In this document: piece after piece, positions 51,316 to 60,574 of the stretch
Layout: each line of letters opens with the position of its first letter
Position numbering within the stretch: position 1 is the stretch's first letter
NCBI GenBank assembly: GCA_019689975.1
Contig: JADGGK010000004.1
Coordinates: 21,801-85,800, forward strand
DNA length: 64,000 nt
DNA from: Pseudolabrys sp.
GTDB taxonomy: Bacteria; Pseudomonadota; Alphaproteobacteria; Rhizobiales; Xanthobacteraceae
Direction of reading: 5' to 3'
Translations under genes and position numbers: made by a program
The notes under the pieces: model-generated
Told to the model about the DNA's origin: nothing
Seen by the model: only the letters and a program-made list of their open reading frames with translations
The model's database searches: none

Positions 51316-52761
51316 ATGCGCGACGCCGGTGACAAATCATCCGCAAAAGTCCGCGTGCCTTCCCGGCGTGCGCGTGCGCCCGAGGGCATACTCGACATCC
51401 TGGACATGCTGCCGATCGCCACGTTCGTCTGCGACGCGCGCGGCGTTATTTTACAATGCAACCAACGCGCCATCGCGATCTGGGGCCGCGTCCCCGCGCC
51501 GCGTCAGACCTATGCCGAATTTGCGGCGTCCAACCGCCACTGCCACTCCGACGGCAGTCCGCTCAAGCGCTCGATGCTGACCGACGTGCTGGCGACCGGC
51601 GTATCCCTGCATGACGCCGAGATGCTCATCGTGCGCCCCGACGGCACGCGCGTAACCGTTTCGGCCCATATCGAACCGCTGCGCAATGACGACGGCGAGG
51701 TGGTCGGCGCGATTAGCTGCTTCCTTGATGTCAGCGAACGCCGGCGTATCACCGCCGCGCTCGAGCGGTCACGCCGGCTCGCGCGGGAACAGGAGCAACG
51801 GCTGGCCGCGACCTATGAACATGCCGCCATCGGTATTTCGGAAGTGGCGCCCGACGGCCGCTTCCTGCGTGTCAACGAGGCAATTCTCGCCATCACCGGC
51901 TACAGCCGCGAGCATCTGCTCAGCAACCGGTTGTTCACGCACACGCATCCCGACGACATCGATGCTGATCGCGAAGGCTTCCGCAAGCAGGTGGCTGGTA
52001 CGCTCGAATTTTACTCGATCGAGAAGCGTTTCATTCGCAAGGACGGCCGGGTGATCTGGATCTCGGTGCGGTCTTCGCCGGTGCGTGACGATTCAGGACG
52101 GCTGCTCTACCTGGTGCGCGTCGTCCAGGACATCACCGAGCGCAAGGCGGCCGAGCAGCGCGCGCGGTTACTGATCGACGAACTCAACCATCGTGTAAAA
52201 AATACGCTTGCGACGGTACAATCGCTCGCCACACAAACCGCGCGCACCGCACCGAGCGCCGCGTCGTTTCGCGATAGTTTTGAAGGACGGCTGATCGCCC
52301 TATCAAAGGCGCACGATCAGCTTACCATGCATCATTGGGAAAGCGCCGATCTGCGCGGCCTGCTGAGCGCTGCCTTTGCACCCTACCGCGCGGATACCGA
52401 GCGTGTGATCTTGCGCGGCGAGGACGTACAATTGCGGCCGCGGGCCGTGCTCACATTGGCAATGGCCTTCCATGAGTTGATCACCAATGCGGCCAAATAC
52501 GGCGCGCTCTCGGTATCGACCGGTCGGGTCGAAATGCATTGGCACGTGGCATCGGGAGACGAGGGGCTTGGGCTGCGCATCCTGTGGCAGGAGCGGGGCG
52601 GCCCGCCGGTAACGCAACCCGCCCAGCGCGGATTCGGCTCGCGGTTGATCGAGGGCGGCGTGGAAGCGGAGCTCGGCGGCCGCGCGAAAATCGAGTTCGC
52701 GCCCGAAGGCCTGCGCTGCGAGATGGAGCTTCCGATCGACGTCACGGTAGTCGCGACATAA
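51316..52761 (+). CDS. Two-PAS sensor histidine kinase of the HWE family
   Basis: A 481-residue soluble kinase. PAS domain 1 covers about residues 25-140 (DMLPIATFVCDARGVILQCN) and PAS domain 2 with PAC about 155-280 (YEHAAIGISEVAPDGRFLRV, VQDITERKAAEQR). The HWE region follows: LIDELNHRVKNTLATVQSLA with phospho-acceptor His292, the N-box HELITNAAKYGAL and the WQERGGPPV motif that carries the W-x-E of the family. No membrane helix and no response regulator adjacent. I chose the ATG at 51316 because GGGAGG lies 8 bases upstream; the frame extends back to 51256. Confidence 0.92.
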   Translation: MRDAGDKSSAKVRVPSRRARAPEGILDILDMLPIATFVCDARGVILQCNQRAIAIWGRVPAPRQTYAEFAASNRHCHSDGSPLKRSMLTDVLATGVSLHDAEMLIVRPDGTRVTVSAHIEPLRNDDGEVVGAISCFLDVSERRRITAALERSRRLAREQEQRLAATYEHAAIGISEVAPDGRFLRVNEAILAITGYSREHLLSNRLFTHTHPDDIDADREGFRKQVAGTLEFYSIEKRFIRKDGRVIWISVRSSPVRDDSGRLLYLVRVVQDITERKAAEQRARLLIDELNHRVKNTLATVQSLATQTARTAPSAASFRDSFEGRLIALSKAHDQLTMHHWESADLRGLLSAAFAPYRADTERVILRGEDVQLRPRAVLTLAMAFHELITNAAKYGALSVSTGRVEMHWHVASGDEGLGLRILWQERGGPPVTQPAQRGFGSRLIEGGVEAELGGRAKIEFAPEGLRCEMELPIDVTVVAT

Positions 52762-52810
52762 GGGGGCGCGCCGCCGCCCCCCGCGCTCCCGTGCGAGGCC
52801 GGGCCACGCA

Positions 52811-52836
52811 TTGTCGACCGATTTTGTTGACCGATT
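52811..52836. repeat. 13-bp tandem duplication downstream of the sensor kinase
   Basis: TTGTCGACCGATT (52811-52823) and TTGTTGACCGATT (52824-52836) are adjacent copies differing at one base. The position is between the kinase stop and the convergent tRNA-Ala gene. Function unknown. Confidence 0.6.
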
Positions 52837-52890
52837 GCGCCCCAACAGGGCTGCCGGCGCGCCGCGCCTTGCGCCGCAGACGGTCCGGTT

Positions 52891-52966
52891 TGGTGGAGCC
52901 GAGGGGATTTGAACCCCTGACCTCCTCATTGCGAACGAGGCGCTCTCCCAGCTGAGCTACGGCCCC
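52891..52966 (-). tRNA. tRNA-Ala (anticodon CGC)
   Basis: Read on the minus strand: acceptor GGGGCCG/CGGCTCC (one G-U pair), D-arm GCTC/GAGC, anticodon stem CCTCG/TGAGG with loop TTCGCAA (anticodon CGC), T-loop TTCAAAT. The CCA is encoded at 52893-52891. It reads GCG alanine codons. Confidence 0.96.
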
Positions 52967-53023
52967 GCCTTGTGCGGATGACGATCGCGGACCGTCGTCC
53001 AGAAAGCTGCGGCGAGTGGTCGC

Positions 53024-53052
53024 CATTTAGGACCGGCCTTCCGGCATGTCAA
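53024..53052 (-). promoter_or_regulatory. Putative promoter of tRNA-Ala
   Basis: On the minus strand a perfect -35 hexamer TTGACA (53052-53047) is followed after 17 bases by TAAATG (53029-53024). The start would be near 53017, about 50 bases before the tRNA. Confidence 0.5.
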
Positions 53053-53116
53053 GGATGGCGCGGCTTGTTCGCACGCGACGATGCGGCTACTTTCCAGCGC
53101 CTCCGCGGAGTCCTCC

Positions 53117-53407
53117 ATGCGCTCGATCCTCGATATCGTTTTACTCGTGCTGCAGATTTACATCTGGCTGCTGATCGCCGCCGCGGTCCTGTCATGGCTG
53201 GTCGCGTTCAACGTCGTCAACACGCGCAATCAGGCGGTCCATATGGTCGGCGAGTTCCTGTACCGGATCACCGAGCCGTTGCTGCGCCCCATCCGCAACG
53301 TGCTGCCGAACCTGGGCGGTATCGACATATCTCCCGTTATCCTGATCCTTATCATTCTGCTCATCGAAAACGTGATTATGCGCTACATCTATCCGAACGT
53401 GTTTTGA
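53117..53407 (+). CDS. YggT family membrane protein
   Basis: A 96-residue protein with two hydrophobic segments (LDIVLLVLQIYIWLLIAAAV and ISPVILILIILLIENVIMRY) and the conserved loop FLYRITEPLLRPIRNVLPNL typical of YggT. Members affect membrane homeostasis or cell division (related to CcmB-like/SepG proteins), with exact role unclear. The ATG at 53117 is preceded by GGAG with 6 bases spacing; the frame opens at 53081. folD follows downstream on the same strand; in relatives a DUF167 gene often lies between them, which I do not find here. Confidence 0.9.
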   Translation: MRSILDIVLLVLQIYIWLLIAAAVLSWLVAFNVVNTRNQAVHMVGEFLYRITEPLLRPIRNVLPNLGGIDISPVILILIILLIENVIMRYIYPNVF

Positions 53408-53718
53408 CGCGGTCGATCCAGCCGCGGACAGTGCGCCGCAGACCTATCGTTGGGCGATCGCCTGAGGCCTCGCGGCGGTCGTGCCGCGGTCGCGCCAGCG
53501 GGGTCACGGCGCATGGCGTTGCGGCATCGAGGATGCGGACGGCGTTCCGCTTCGGCGGCAGGCGCGTCGACGACATATGGATCGGGACGGTTGCCCACGC
53601 ACGCGGCGTCCTGCTCCGCGATGCCATGTTTCCCATGCGGGCTGCGTCCCATCTCGGGCGGATCGTCGTGTCGGCTCCTGCGCTGGAGAAAATCGTGGTG
53701 CCACGCTAAAGCATCATC
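53408..53718. other. Intergenic region between yggT and folD
   Basis: 311 bases. A rightward open frame ends at 53709 (last part VLLRDAMFPMRAASHLGRIV) but its composition and start give no support for a gene. No recognisable DUF167 sequence in any forward frame. Confidence 0.5.
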
Positions 53719-54603
53719 ATGCGAGCGCATATCATCGATGGCAAAGCCCTGGCCGCGGATCTGCGCGCGAGCATCGCGGAAGCGGTGCGCGCGCTGCGCC
53801 GCGAGCACGCCGTTGTTCCCGGCATCGCGGTGGTGCTCGTCGGCGACGACCCTGCGTCAAGCGTGTATGTCCGGGCCAAATCGAAAGCGGTGGGGGAAGC
53901 CGGGATGAAGGCGGTGGACCGCAGGCTGCCGGCTTCGACGAGCGAAGCCGAACTGCTCGCCCTCATTGCCTCACTCAATGCGGACCCCTCCGTGAACGGG
54001 ATTCTGGTGCAGTTGCCGCTGCCGAGACAGATCGACGCGCAGAAGGTGATTGCCGCGATCGACCCGGAAAAGGATGTGGACGGCTTCCATCCGATCAATG
54101 TCGGACGCCTGGCGAGCGGCCTGCCGTCGCTCATTCCCTGTACCCCCATGGGCTGCGTGCGACTCGCTCGGACGGTGCACGCCTCCATTGCCGGGATGGA
54201 CGCCGTGGTGATCGGCCGCTCCAACATCGTCGGCAAGCCGGTGGCACAATTATTGCTCGCGGAAAACGCAACCGTGACGATCGCTCACTCCAAGACGCGC
54301 GATTTGCCGGCATTGTGTCGGCGTGCCGACATTTTGGTGGCGGCGATCGGCCGACCCGAGATGGTGCGTGGTGAATGGATCAAGCCGGGTGCCACCGTGA
54401 TCGACGTGGGCATCAATCGCATCATCGACGCGAGCGGAAAGCCGCGCATCGTCGGTGACGTCGCCTATGCGGAGGCCGTGCAGTGCGCCGGTGCGATCAC
54501 GCCGGTGCCGGGCGGCGTGGGCCCGATGACGATTGCTTGCCTGTTGCTGAACACGTTGCGCGCCACCTGTGCCCAGAAGGGATTGACTGCGCCGACGATA
54601 TGA
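53719..54603 (+). CDS. folD: Methylenetetrahydrofolate dehydrogenase / methenyltetrahydrofolate cyclohydrolase
   Basis: A 294-residue bifunctional one-carbon enzyme that interconverts 5,10-methylene-THF and 10-formyl-THF with NADP. Visible motifs: [20 protein letters not shown] with the catalytic Tyr and Lys, [45 protein letters not shown] and the C-terminal [16 protein letters not shown]. Length is normal. Start ATG at 53719; no strong ribosome site. It is probably a single-gene unit after yggT and the 10-formyl-THF it produces is used by PurH, encoded far upstream in this window. Confidence 0.98.
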   Translation: MRAHIIDGKALAADLRASIAEAVRALRREHAVVPGIAVVLVGDDPASSVYVRAKSKAVGEAGMKAVDRRLPASTSEAELLALIASLNADPSVNGILVQLPLPRQIDAQKVIAAIDPEKDVDGFHPINVGRLASGLPSLIPCTPMGCVRLARTVHASIAGMDAVVIGRSNIVGKPVAQLLLAENATVTIAHSKTRDLPALCRRADILVAAIGRPEMVRGEWIKPGATVIDVGINRIIDASGKPRIVGDVAYAEAVQCAGAITPVPGGVGPMTIACLLLNTLRATCAQKGLTAPTI

Positions 54604-54657
54604 CCGCGGCGTCCGTCATCGCCCGGCGCGCGCGACACCTCGGCGCGCCAGCCGAGG

Positions 54658-55167
54658 TTAGCCCTGCCAGGCGTAGGCGATCTTGTCGAGAACCTTCGAG
54701 CCGAAACGCTCCGATGAGCGGGCAACCGCGCGGCCGCCAAGCGCACGATAAAATTGGACCGCCGGCTCGTTGTCGGATAGCGCCCACACGACGAGGCTCT
54801 TCAGGCCGCTCTGCATCAGGTCCTTGCGCGCAGCGTTGAACAGCCGCCGGCCAAATCCCAGTCCCTGAAATTCCGGACGCAGATAAAGCTCGTAAATCTC
54901 GCCGTCATAGAACAGGCTGCGTGCGCGGTTGCGACCATAATTGGCGTAGCCCACCACACGGTCGCCGAACTGCAACAACGTAATGCGGCTGCCCTTACGA
55001 ATCGCGGCTTCCCACCAATCGGGACCGCGCCGGTTGATCAGTTTTTCCAGCTCGATGCCGGGAATGATGCCCTGATAGGCGGCACGCCAAGCTTCGTCGT
55101 GCGTCGCCGCCACCTCGACGGCGTCGGACAGCTTCGCACGGCGAATCTCGATCAGGGTTGTATTCAT
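54658..55167 (-). CDS. GNAT family N-acetyltransferase
   Basis: A 169-residue GNAT protein with the acetyl-CoA pyrophosphate loop EFQGLGFGRRLFNAARKDL (R/Q-x-x-G-x-G/A), preceded by GEIYELYLRPEF and followed by LVVWALSDNEPAVQFYRALG. The N-terminus (IRRAKLSDAVEVAATHDEAW then RAAYQGIIP) is typical for enzymes of the RimI-like group acting on small amines or protein N-termini. The acceptor is unknown. I chose the ATG at 55167; an open frame continues to 55347 without similarity. It is convergent with folD. Confidence 0.92.
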   Translation of the reverse strand: MNTTLIEIRRAKLSDAVEVAATHDEAWRAAYQGIIPGIELEKLINRRGPDWWEAAIRKGSRITLLQFGDRVVGYANYGRNRARSLFYDGEIYELYLRPEFQGLGFGRRLFNAARKDLMQSGLKSLVVWALSDNEPAVQFYRALGGRAVARSSERFGSKVLDKIAYAWQG

Positions 55168-55377
55168 GTGCGAATAGAAGCAACGAACCCCGGGCGCTTC
55201 AAGCCCTATGATTAACGTTTGGCTAACGGTGTGGATTACCGGCCACAGCCTGTCCAGGAATGGGACATGCCGCTGTCGCCGCGGTTCCGGTCGGATGCCG
55301 CGGCGCGGGCCCGCTGGCGACCCGCTCCAGCCATGCGGCAAGAACAAGCTTGTTCGCCCGCGGCGTCGGCCGCGATC

Positions 55378-57204
55378 TCACACCGCCTCGGTTTCCCGCG
55401 CACGCTCGATTTTCCTGCGTTCATGCTCGTCGAGCAGTTTTTTGCGCAAGCGAATCGATTTCGGGGTGACTTCGACCAGCTCGTCCTCCTCGATATAGGC
55501 GAGCGCTTTTTCCAGCGTCATGCGCATGGGTGGGGTAAGACGGATCGCCTCGTCTTTGGAAGTGGTGCGAATATTCGTCAGCTTCTTTCCCTTGAGCACG
55601 TTGACAACCAAATCATTGTCCCGCGTGTGCTCGCCGACGATCATGCCCTTATAAACCTTGCAGCCGGGCTCGATCATCATCGGGCCGCGATCCTCGAGGT
55701 TCCACAGGGCATAGGCCACCGCTTCACCCTGATCATTGGCAATCAGCACGCCGTTGCGGCGGCGCGGAATGGGACCCTTGAACGGCGCATAACCGTGAAA
55801 CAGCCGGTTGATCACGGCCGTGCCGCGCGTGTCGGTCATCAGTTCGTTACGATAACCGATCAAGCCACGCGTCGGCGCGAGGAAGACGAGCCGCAGCCGG
55901 CCTCCGCCGGAGGGACGCAGGTCTAGCAGTTCGGCTTTCCGCTCGGTCATTTTCCGCACCACGACGCCGGAAAACTCCTCATCGAGATCGATCACCACCT
56001 CCTCGATCGGCTCAAGCACGCCGCCGGTGGACGGGTCTTCCTTGAACAGGACGCGCGGCCGCGACACGGACAATTCGAACCCTTCCCGACGCATCGTCTC
56101 TATGAGAACGCCGAGCTGCAATTCGCCGCGGCCCGCAACCTCGATCGAATCCTTGTCCTCGGTTTCGCGCACCTGCAACGCCACGTTGCCTTCCGCTTCC
56201 CGCAGCAGCCGGTCGCGAATCATGCGCCCGGTGACTTTTTCACCCTCGGTGCCGGCAAGCGGAGAATCATTGACGCGAAACACCATCGCGAGCGTCGGCG
56301 GATCGATCGGCTGCGCGGGCAGCGGTGCCTCGACGTCCGGGGCGCAGATCGTGTGCGACACCGTCGCGCGCGCGAGGCCGGCGACGGCAACGATATCTCC
56401 CGCCTCGGCCTCCTCGATCGCGGTACGTTCCAGTCCGCGGAAAGCAAGAAGCTTGATGATGCGCCCCTGTTCGACCAGTTGACCCGTGCGATCGAGCACC
56501 TTGACCGTCTGGTTGGGCTTAACCGAGCCCGACGTGATGCGGCCGGTCACAATACGTCCGAGATAGGGGTCGGCTTCCAAGATTGTGCCGAGCATGCGGA
56601 ACGACCCCTGTTCCAGCTTCGGCGGCGGAACATGCTGGAGAATAAGGTCGAGCAGCGGCGCCGTCGATTTTTTGGGCCCCTCGAGGTTTCTCGCCATCCA
56701 GCCTTCCTTGGCGGAACCGTAAATGACGGGGAAGTCGAGCTGCTCGTCGGTCGCCTCGAGTGCCACGAACAGGTCGAATACCTCGTCGAGCACCTGCATC
56801 GCGCGTGCATCGGGACGATCGACCTTGTTGATGACGACGATGGGTCTGAGGCCGGTTTTCAACGCCTTGGAAACCACGAACTTGGTCTGCGGCAGCGGAC
56901 CTTCGGCGGCGTCGACGAGGACGATTGCGCCGTCCACCATGTTGAGGATGCGCTCGACCTCGCCGCCGAAATCGGCATGGCCGGGCGTATCGACGATATT
57001 GATGCGGGTTCCGTTCCAAACCACCGACGTGACCTTGGCAAGGATCGTGATGCCGCGTTCGCGTTCCAGCTCATTGGAGTCCAGGGCACGTTCGACTATG
57101 CGTTGGTTGTCGCGAAATGCGCCCGACTGCTGCAGCAGGCGGTCCACCAGCGTGGTCTTGCCATGGTCGACATGGGCAATGATGGCGATATTGCGAAGAT
57201 TCAT
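55378..57204 (-). CDS. typA: Ribosome-associated GTPase TypA/BipA
   Basis: A 608-residue translational GTPase with G1 [16 protein letters not shown]2/switch region [15 protein letters not shown]3 [15 protein letters not shown]4 [11 protein letters not shown], then EF-G-like domains III and V ([37 protein letters not shown]) and the BipA-specific C-terminal domain ([24 protein letters not shown] ending [17 protein letters not shown]). BipA binds the ribosome and assists 50S assembly and stress responses, notably at low temperature. Start ATG at 57204. Confidence 0.98.
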   Translation of the reverse strand: MNLRNIAIIAHVDHGKTTLVDRLLQQSGAFRDNQRIVERALDSNELERERGITILAKVTSVVWNGTRINIVDTPGHADFGGEVERILNMVDGAIVLVDAAEGPLPQTKFVVSKALKTGLRPIVVINKVDRPDARAMQVLDEVFDLFVALEATDEQLDFPVIYGSAKEGWMARNLEGPKKSTAPLLDLILQHVPPPKLEQGSFRMLGTILEADPYLGRIVTGRITSGSVKPNQTVKVLDRTGQLVEQGRIIKLLAFRGLERTAIEEAEAGDIVAVAGLARATVSHTICAPDVEAPLPAQPIDPPTLAMVFRVNDSPLAGTEGEKVTGRMIRDRLLREAEGNVALQVRETEDKDSIEVAGRGELQLGVLIETMRREGFELSVSRPRVLFKEDPSTGGVLEPIEEVVIDLDEEFSGVVVRKMTERKAELLDLRPSGGGRLRLVFLAPTRGLIGYRNELMTDTRGTAVINRLFHGYAPFKGPIPRRRNGVLIANDQGEAVAYALWNLEDRGPMMIEPGCKVYKGMIVGEHTRDNDLVVNVLKGKKLTNIRTTSKDEAIRLTPPMRMTLEKALAYIEEDELVEVTPKSIRLRKKLLDEHERRKIERARETEAV

Positions 57205-57303
57205 GGCTTGTCGTAACCGGTGGCCGTTCGCGATGGGTCAAAAACCGCGCCGCACTATAGCCGCATGCGGCCGCAGAGCAACGAACAAACGGTCGTGGCC
57301 GAA

Positions 57304-58422
57304 TCAGGCGCCCGCCGCGCGACTCCAGGGGCCGAGTCGCGCGCCGCGCGGCAAGGCCTGTTGCACCATCATCATCTCGGCAACCGTTTCGCTGGTAACG
57401 AGGCCGACGAGTCGACCGACCGGGTCCACGACGCCGACGGCCGGCACCGATTTCTGCTGCAACAGTTTGAAGGCCTGTTCCAAAGTTGCGCGATTGCTGA
57501 CGGTGGGAAATTCCGTCGTCATCGCATCGGCGACCCGCGCATCCGGTCCGAGGGTTTTGAGCGCGCGGATCAACGCGGCGCGGTCGAGGACGCCGATCGG
57601 CTTGCCGACCGCGTCGATCACCGGAAATTCGCCTTGGCTCGTTGCCAGCAGCGTCTGCACCGCCTCGTCGACATGCGCCTGCGGCGCGAGCGTCGCAAAC
57701 TGCGTCATCATCGCGTAGCTCACCGGCACGCCGCGCGAGACGGCGCGCAGGGCCACCATGTGCGCCTCCGATGCGGCGGCGAGATAAACGAAGATCGCGA
57801 TGAAGATCAGGATCGGGTTGTACAGAAGCCCGACGAAGCCAAGCGCGAAGGCGACGAACTGCCCGATCGCGGCGGCGATCTCCGTGGCGCGGACGTAACC
57901 GAGTCGCGTCGCCAGCAGCGCACGCAGCACCCGGCCTCCATCCATGGGGAATGCCGGGATCAGGTTGAATAGCGCGAGGAACAGATTGACCGCGGCCAAC
58001 CGGTCGATCATCGCAATTCGCGTACTGTCGACGGCGCTCGCGGCGCTTGCCTGCAACTCGGCACCTGCTCCATAGACCAGCAGCAAGGTGATGACGACGT
58101 TGACCAGCGGCCCGGCGATAGCGACCAGGAATTCCTCCCATGGTTGCTCGGGAATACGCTCGAGTTGCGCCACGCCGCCGATCGGCAACAACGTCACATA
58201 GGGGGTGGTCACACCGAAGGCGCGTGCGGTGAAGATATGACCAAATTCGTGCAGCAGCACGCACAGGAACAGCAGCAGCACGTAGAGCAGGGTGTCCCAG
58301 GCGCTCGCCGCACCGGCCTGCGCATAGCTGGCGGCGAAGATCCAGGCAAGAAACAAGAGAAAGGTCAGGTGGACGCGCACCATCGTGCCGGCCACCCTGC
58401 CGATATTCAATGACCAGGACAT
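57304..58422 (-). CDS. Site-2 protease-like metallopeptidase with CBS domains
   Basis: A 372-residue membrane protein of the M50 family. The zinc motif is HEFGH at residues 58-62 in helix 2 or 3, and the second motif is [18 protein letters not shown] near residue 165. About six membrane segments fill residues 1-220; the C-terminal third contains two CBS domains ([34 protein letters not shown] and [20 protein letters not shown]), which sense adenine nucleotides. Such proteins cleave membrane-bound substrates, but the target is unknown. It is divergent from the pterin dehydratase gene. Confidence 0.92.
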   Translation of the reverse strand: MSWSLNIGRVAGTMVRVHLTFLLFLAWIFAASYAQAGAASAWDTLLYVLLLFLCVLLHEFGHIFTARAFGVTTPYVTLLPIGGVAQLERIPEQPWEEFLVAIAGPLVNVVITLLLVYGAGAELQASAASAVDSTRIAMIDRLAAVNLFLALFNLIPAFPMDGGRVLRALLATRLGYVRATEIAAAIGQFVAFALGFVGLLYNPILIFIAIFVYLAAASEAHMVALRAVSRGVPVSYAMMTQFATLAPQAHVDEAVQTLLATSQGEFPVIDAVGKPIGVLDRAALIRALKTLGPDARVADAMTTEFPTVSNRATLEQAFKLLQQKSVPAVGVVDPVGRLVGLVTSETVAEMMMVQQALPRGARLGPWSRAAGA

Positions 58423-58513
58423 GCGAGCCTCGTAGGATCGGAGCCTCGAGCTTAGCTAATATCGGTGCCGACCCTTTGCGAGGGCCGCGCCCTCCGTCGC
58501 ATGAGGAAAGCCC

Positions 58514-58804
58514 ATGGTGGAAAAACTCACCCCCGAAGCGAAACAGGCGGCGCTGGCAAGGCTTGCCGGCTGGTCGGCGGCCGCCGGCCGCGACGCCATC
58601 ACCAAGACCTTCATGTTCAAGGATTTCAATGCCGCCTTCGGTTTCATGACGCGGGCGGCACTGATCGCGGAGAAAATGGATCACCACCCCGAATGGCGCA
58701 ACGTCTACCGGACGGTGGAGGTGACGCTATCCACTCATGAGGCCGGCGGCGTCACCGCCCGCGACATCGCGCTGGCCGAAGCGATGGACGGGCTCGCGGA
58801 GTGA
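58514..58804 (+). CDS. 4a-hydroxytetrahydrobiopterin dehydratase (pterin-4a-carbinolamine dehydratase)
   Basis: A 96-residue protein with the family pattern [20 protein letters not shown] and [19 protein letters not shown], preceded by [20 protein letters not shown]. The enzyme regenerates tetrahydropterin after aromatic amino-acid hydroxylation; in bacteria without phenylalanine hydroxylase nearby it can also act in pterin metabolism or as a regulator (PhhB/DCoH). Start ATG at 58514. No hydroxylase gene in this window. It is convergent with the quinone-reductase-like gene. Confidence 0.95.
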   Translation: MVEKLTPEAKQAALARLAGWSAAAGRDAITKTFMFKDFNAAFGFMTRAALIAEKMDHHPEWRNVYRTVEVTLSTHEAGGVTARDIALAEAMDGLAE

Positions 58805-58842
58805 AGCCGAACGACCGCGGGTGCGCGCAAGGTAGGCGCCGG

Positions 58843-59817
58843 TCACGGCCGCAGGATCACCTTGCCCATGGGCTTGCGCGCGGCGATTGCCTTGAGCGCC
58901 TCGCCCCCCTGCGCAAGCGGATAGATCGCGTGCACGTGCGACGACAGGTGCCCCTGCGCGCACCATTGGAGCAGCATATCGGTATTCGCGCGGTGGCCCG
59001 CACCATCGCGCTCGATCCAGGCGCCCCAAAAGACGCCAAGCACGTCGCAACTTTTGAGCAGCACGAGATTGAGCGGCAGGCGGGGGATGTCGCCGGCGGC
59101 GAAGCCGACCACGAGAAATCGTCCATACCAGGCGATCGCCCGCAGCGCCGCTTCCGCATAAGGGCCGCCGACGGGATCATAGATCACGTCGGCGCCGCGC
59201 CCGTCGGTCAGGCGCCGCAGCGCTTCCCTCAAATCCTCCCTGCTGTAGTCGACGCCCGCGTCCGCGCCGTGTCTCAGGGCGAAGTCGAGTTTCGCGGCGG
59301 AAGACGCGCAGGCAATGACGCGTGCGCCCATGATTCGGCCGAGCTCGATCGCGGCAAGCCCGGCTCCTCCTGAGGCGCCGAGCACGACGAGCGTCTCGCC
59401 CGGCCTGAGCCGCGCCCGATCCTTGAGCGCGTAATAGCTCGTCCCGTAGGTGACGGTCAGGCCGGCGGCCCGGTCGAAGTCGACGCCAGCGGGAATGCGC
59501 ACGAGGCGATCGGCCTTGACCGCGACGCGCTCGCGCGCGGCGCCCCACCCGATATTGGCCATGACTCGGTCGCCCACCTCGAGTCCGGATGTGCCGGGAC
59601 CGAGACTCTCGACGACACCGGCAAATTCCGCTGCCGGTGAGAAGGGGAAGGCAGGCTTGTACTGATACTTGCCGGCGATGATCAGGGTGTCGAAGAAGTT
59701 GAGCGCCGCGGCGACGACCTTGACGACGGCCTCCCCGACCCCCGGTTCGGGGTCGGGAAGGTCGACGAATTCAAGGTCGTCGGGCGTGCCGTAGCGGGTG
59801 CAAAGCAGGGCTTTCAT
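58843..59817 (-). CDS. NADPH:quinone oxidoreductase-like zinc-independent MDR protein
   Basis: A 324-residue medium-chain dehydrogenase/reductase of the quinone oxidoreductase group: GroES-like N-terminus (VKVVAAALNFFDTLIIAGKY, FPFSPAAEFAGVVESLGPGT) and the NADP-binding domain (GETLVVLGASGGAGLAAIEL). The cysteines that bind zinc in alcohol dehydrogenases are missing, as is usual for QOR. It may reduce quinones or enones for detoxification. I chose the ATG at 59817; an earlier one at 59847 adds 10 residues. Single-gene unit. Confidence 0.93.
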   Translation of the reverse strand: MKALLCTRYGTPDDLEFVDLPDPEPGVGEAVVKVVAAALNFFDTLIIAGKYQYKPAFPFSPAAEFAGVVESLGPGTSGLEVGDRVMANIGWGAARERVAVKADRLVRIPAGVDFDRAAGLTVTYGTSYYALKDRARLRPGETLVVLGASGGAGLAAIELGRIMGARVIACASSAAKLDFALRHGADAGVDYSREDLREALRRLTDGRGADVIYDPVGGPYAEAALRAIAWYGRFLVVGFAAGDIPRLPLNLVLLKSCDVLGVFWGAWIERDGAGHRANTDMLLQWCAQGHLSSHVHAIYPLAQGGEALKAIAARKPMGKVILRP

Positions 59818-59994
59818 GGCATTCGCGATACCAAAACGGCAGAACACATTGGGGGACGGATGCGCCGCAACGCGAGACCGCGCGGCGCATTGCCGCCTTC
59901 ACATTGCCGATTTTGCCACCTAATGGGTCGCTGCGACAGATGCGTTTCCGGGGGCGGTTTCAAGAACTCCGACCGAACTGAACGGCAGGGCCCA

Positions 59995-60540
59995 ATGCAC
60001 AAAATTCTGTTGCTTTGCGGCGCTCTTTCCGCTTCCCTCGTCCTGTTCACCGGTGCCGCATGCGCCGCGCCGGCCAAGAAATCGCCCGAAGAACAAGCCG
60101 TGCTGCTTGGCCAGTTCGGTGACTGGGGAGCCTACAAAGCGACGCCCAACGGCAAGACCGTCTGCTTCGCGCTGTCCAAACCGATTTCCGCGGTGACGGA
60201 CCCGCCCGGCCGCAACCGCGATCCTTCCTATGCCTTCGTCTCCACCCGTCCGGCCGAAAAGGTGAAGAACGAGGTCTCGGTCATCGTCGGCTATCCGCAA
60301 AAGGCCGGCGTCGACGCCACCGCCACGATCGACGGAACGGCAAAATACGCCATGTACACGCAGGACGACGGCGCCTGGGTCAAGAACGCTGCCGAGGAGG
60401 CGCAGATGGTGGAGGCCCTGCGCAAGGGGAGCCGCCTCGTCGTCACGAGCGAGTCGACCCGCGGCACCAAGACGACCGACACCTATTCTCTCAAGGGCAT
60501 TTCCGACGCACTCGACAAGGTCGCGGCCGAGTGCAAGTAG
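59995..60540 (+). CDS. Invasion-associated locus B (IalB) family periplasmic protein
   Basis: A 181-residue protein with a signal peptide ([20 protein letters not shown], cleaved near CAA or AAP) and an IalB-like body: [20 protein letters not shown], then [40 protein letters not shown] and [20 protein letters not shown]. IalB was described in Bartonella but homologues are common in non-pathogenic Rhizobiales; the function there is unknown. The ATG at 59995 follows CAGGG. rlmN follows 34 bases downstream on the same strand. Confidence 0.88.
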   Translation: MHKILLLCGALSASLVLFTGAACAAPAKKSPEEQAVLLGQFGDWGAYKATPNGKTVCFALSKPISAVTDPPGRNRDPSYAFVSTRPAEKVKNEVSVIVGYPQKAGVDATATIDGTAKYAMYTQDDGAWVKNAAEEAQMVEALRKGSRLVVTSESTRGTKTTDTYSLKGISDALDKVAAECK

Positions 60541-60574
60541 CGCGCCCGCGGCCTATATTGGGGGCGGTGCTCCC

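Noticed and set aside
52972..53709. A 245-codon rightward frame overlapping yggT
   Set aside because: It is the +1 shadow of yggT followed by the yggT-folD gap; only its last third is outside a known gene and it has no supported start or similarity.
53408..53718. A possible DUF167 gene or pseudogene between yggT and folD, expected from gene order in relatives
   Set aside because: I translated the three forward frames and found no DUF167-like sequence, so I cannot claim even a remnant.
55342..55355. Perfect 14-bp palindrome GAACAAGCTTGTTC just beyond the typA stop, considered as a LexA/SOS box
   Set aside because: Alphaproteobacterial LexA sites are direct repeats (GTTC-N7-GTTC), and this one lies downstream of a gene rather than in a promoter.
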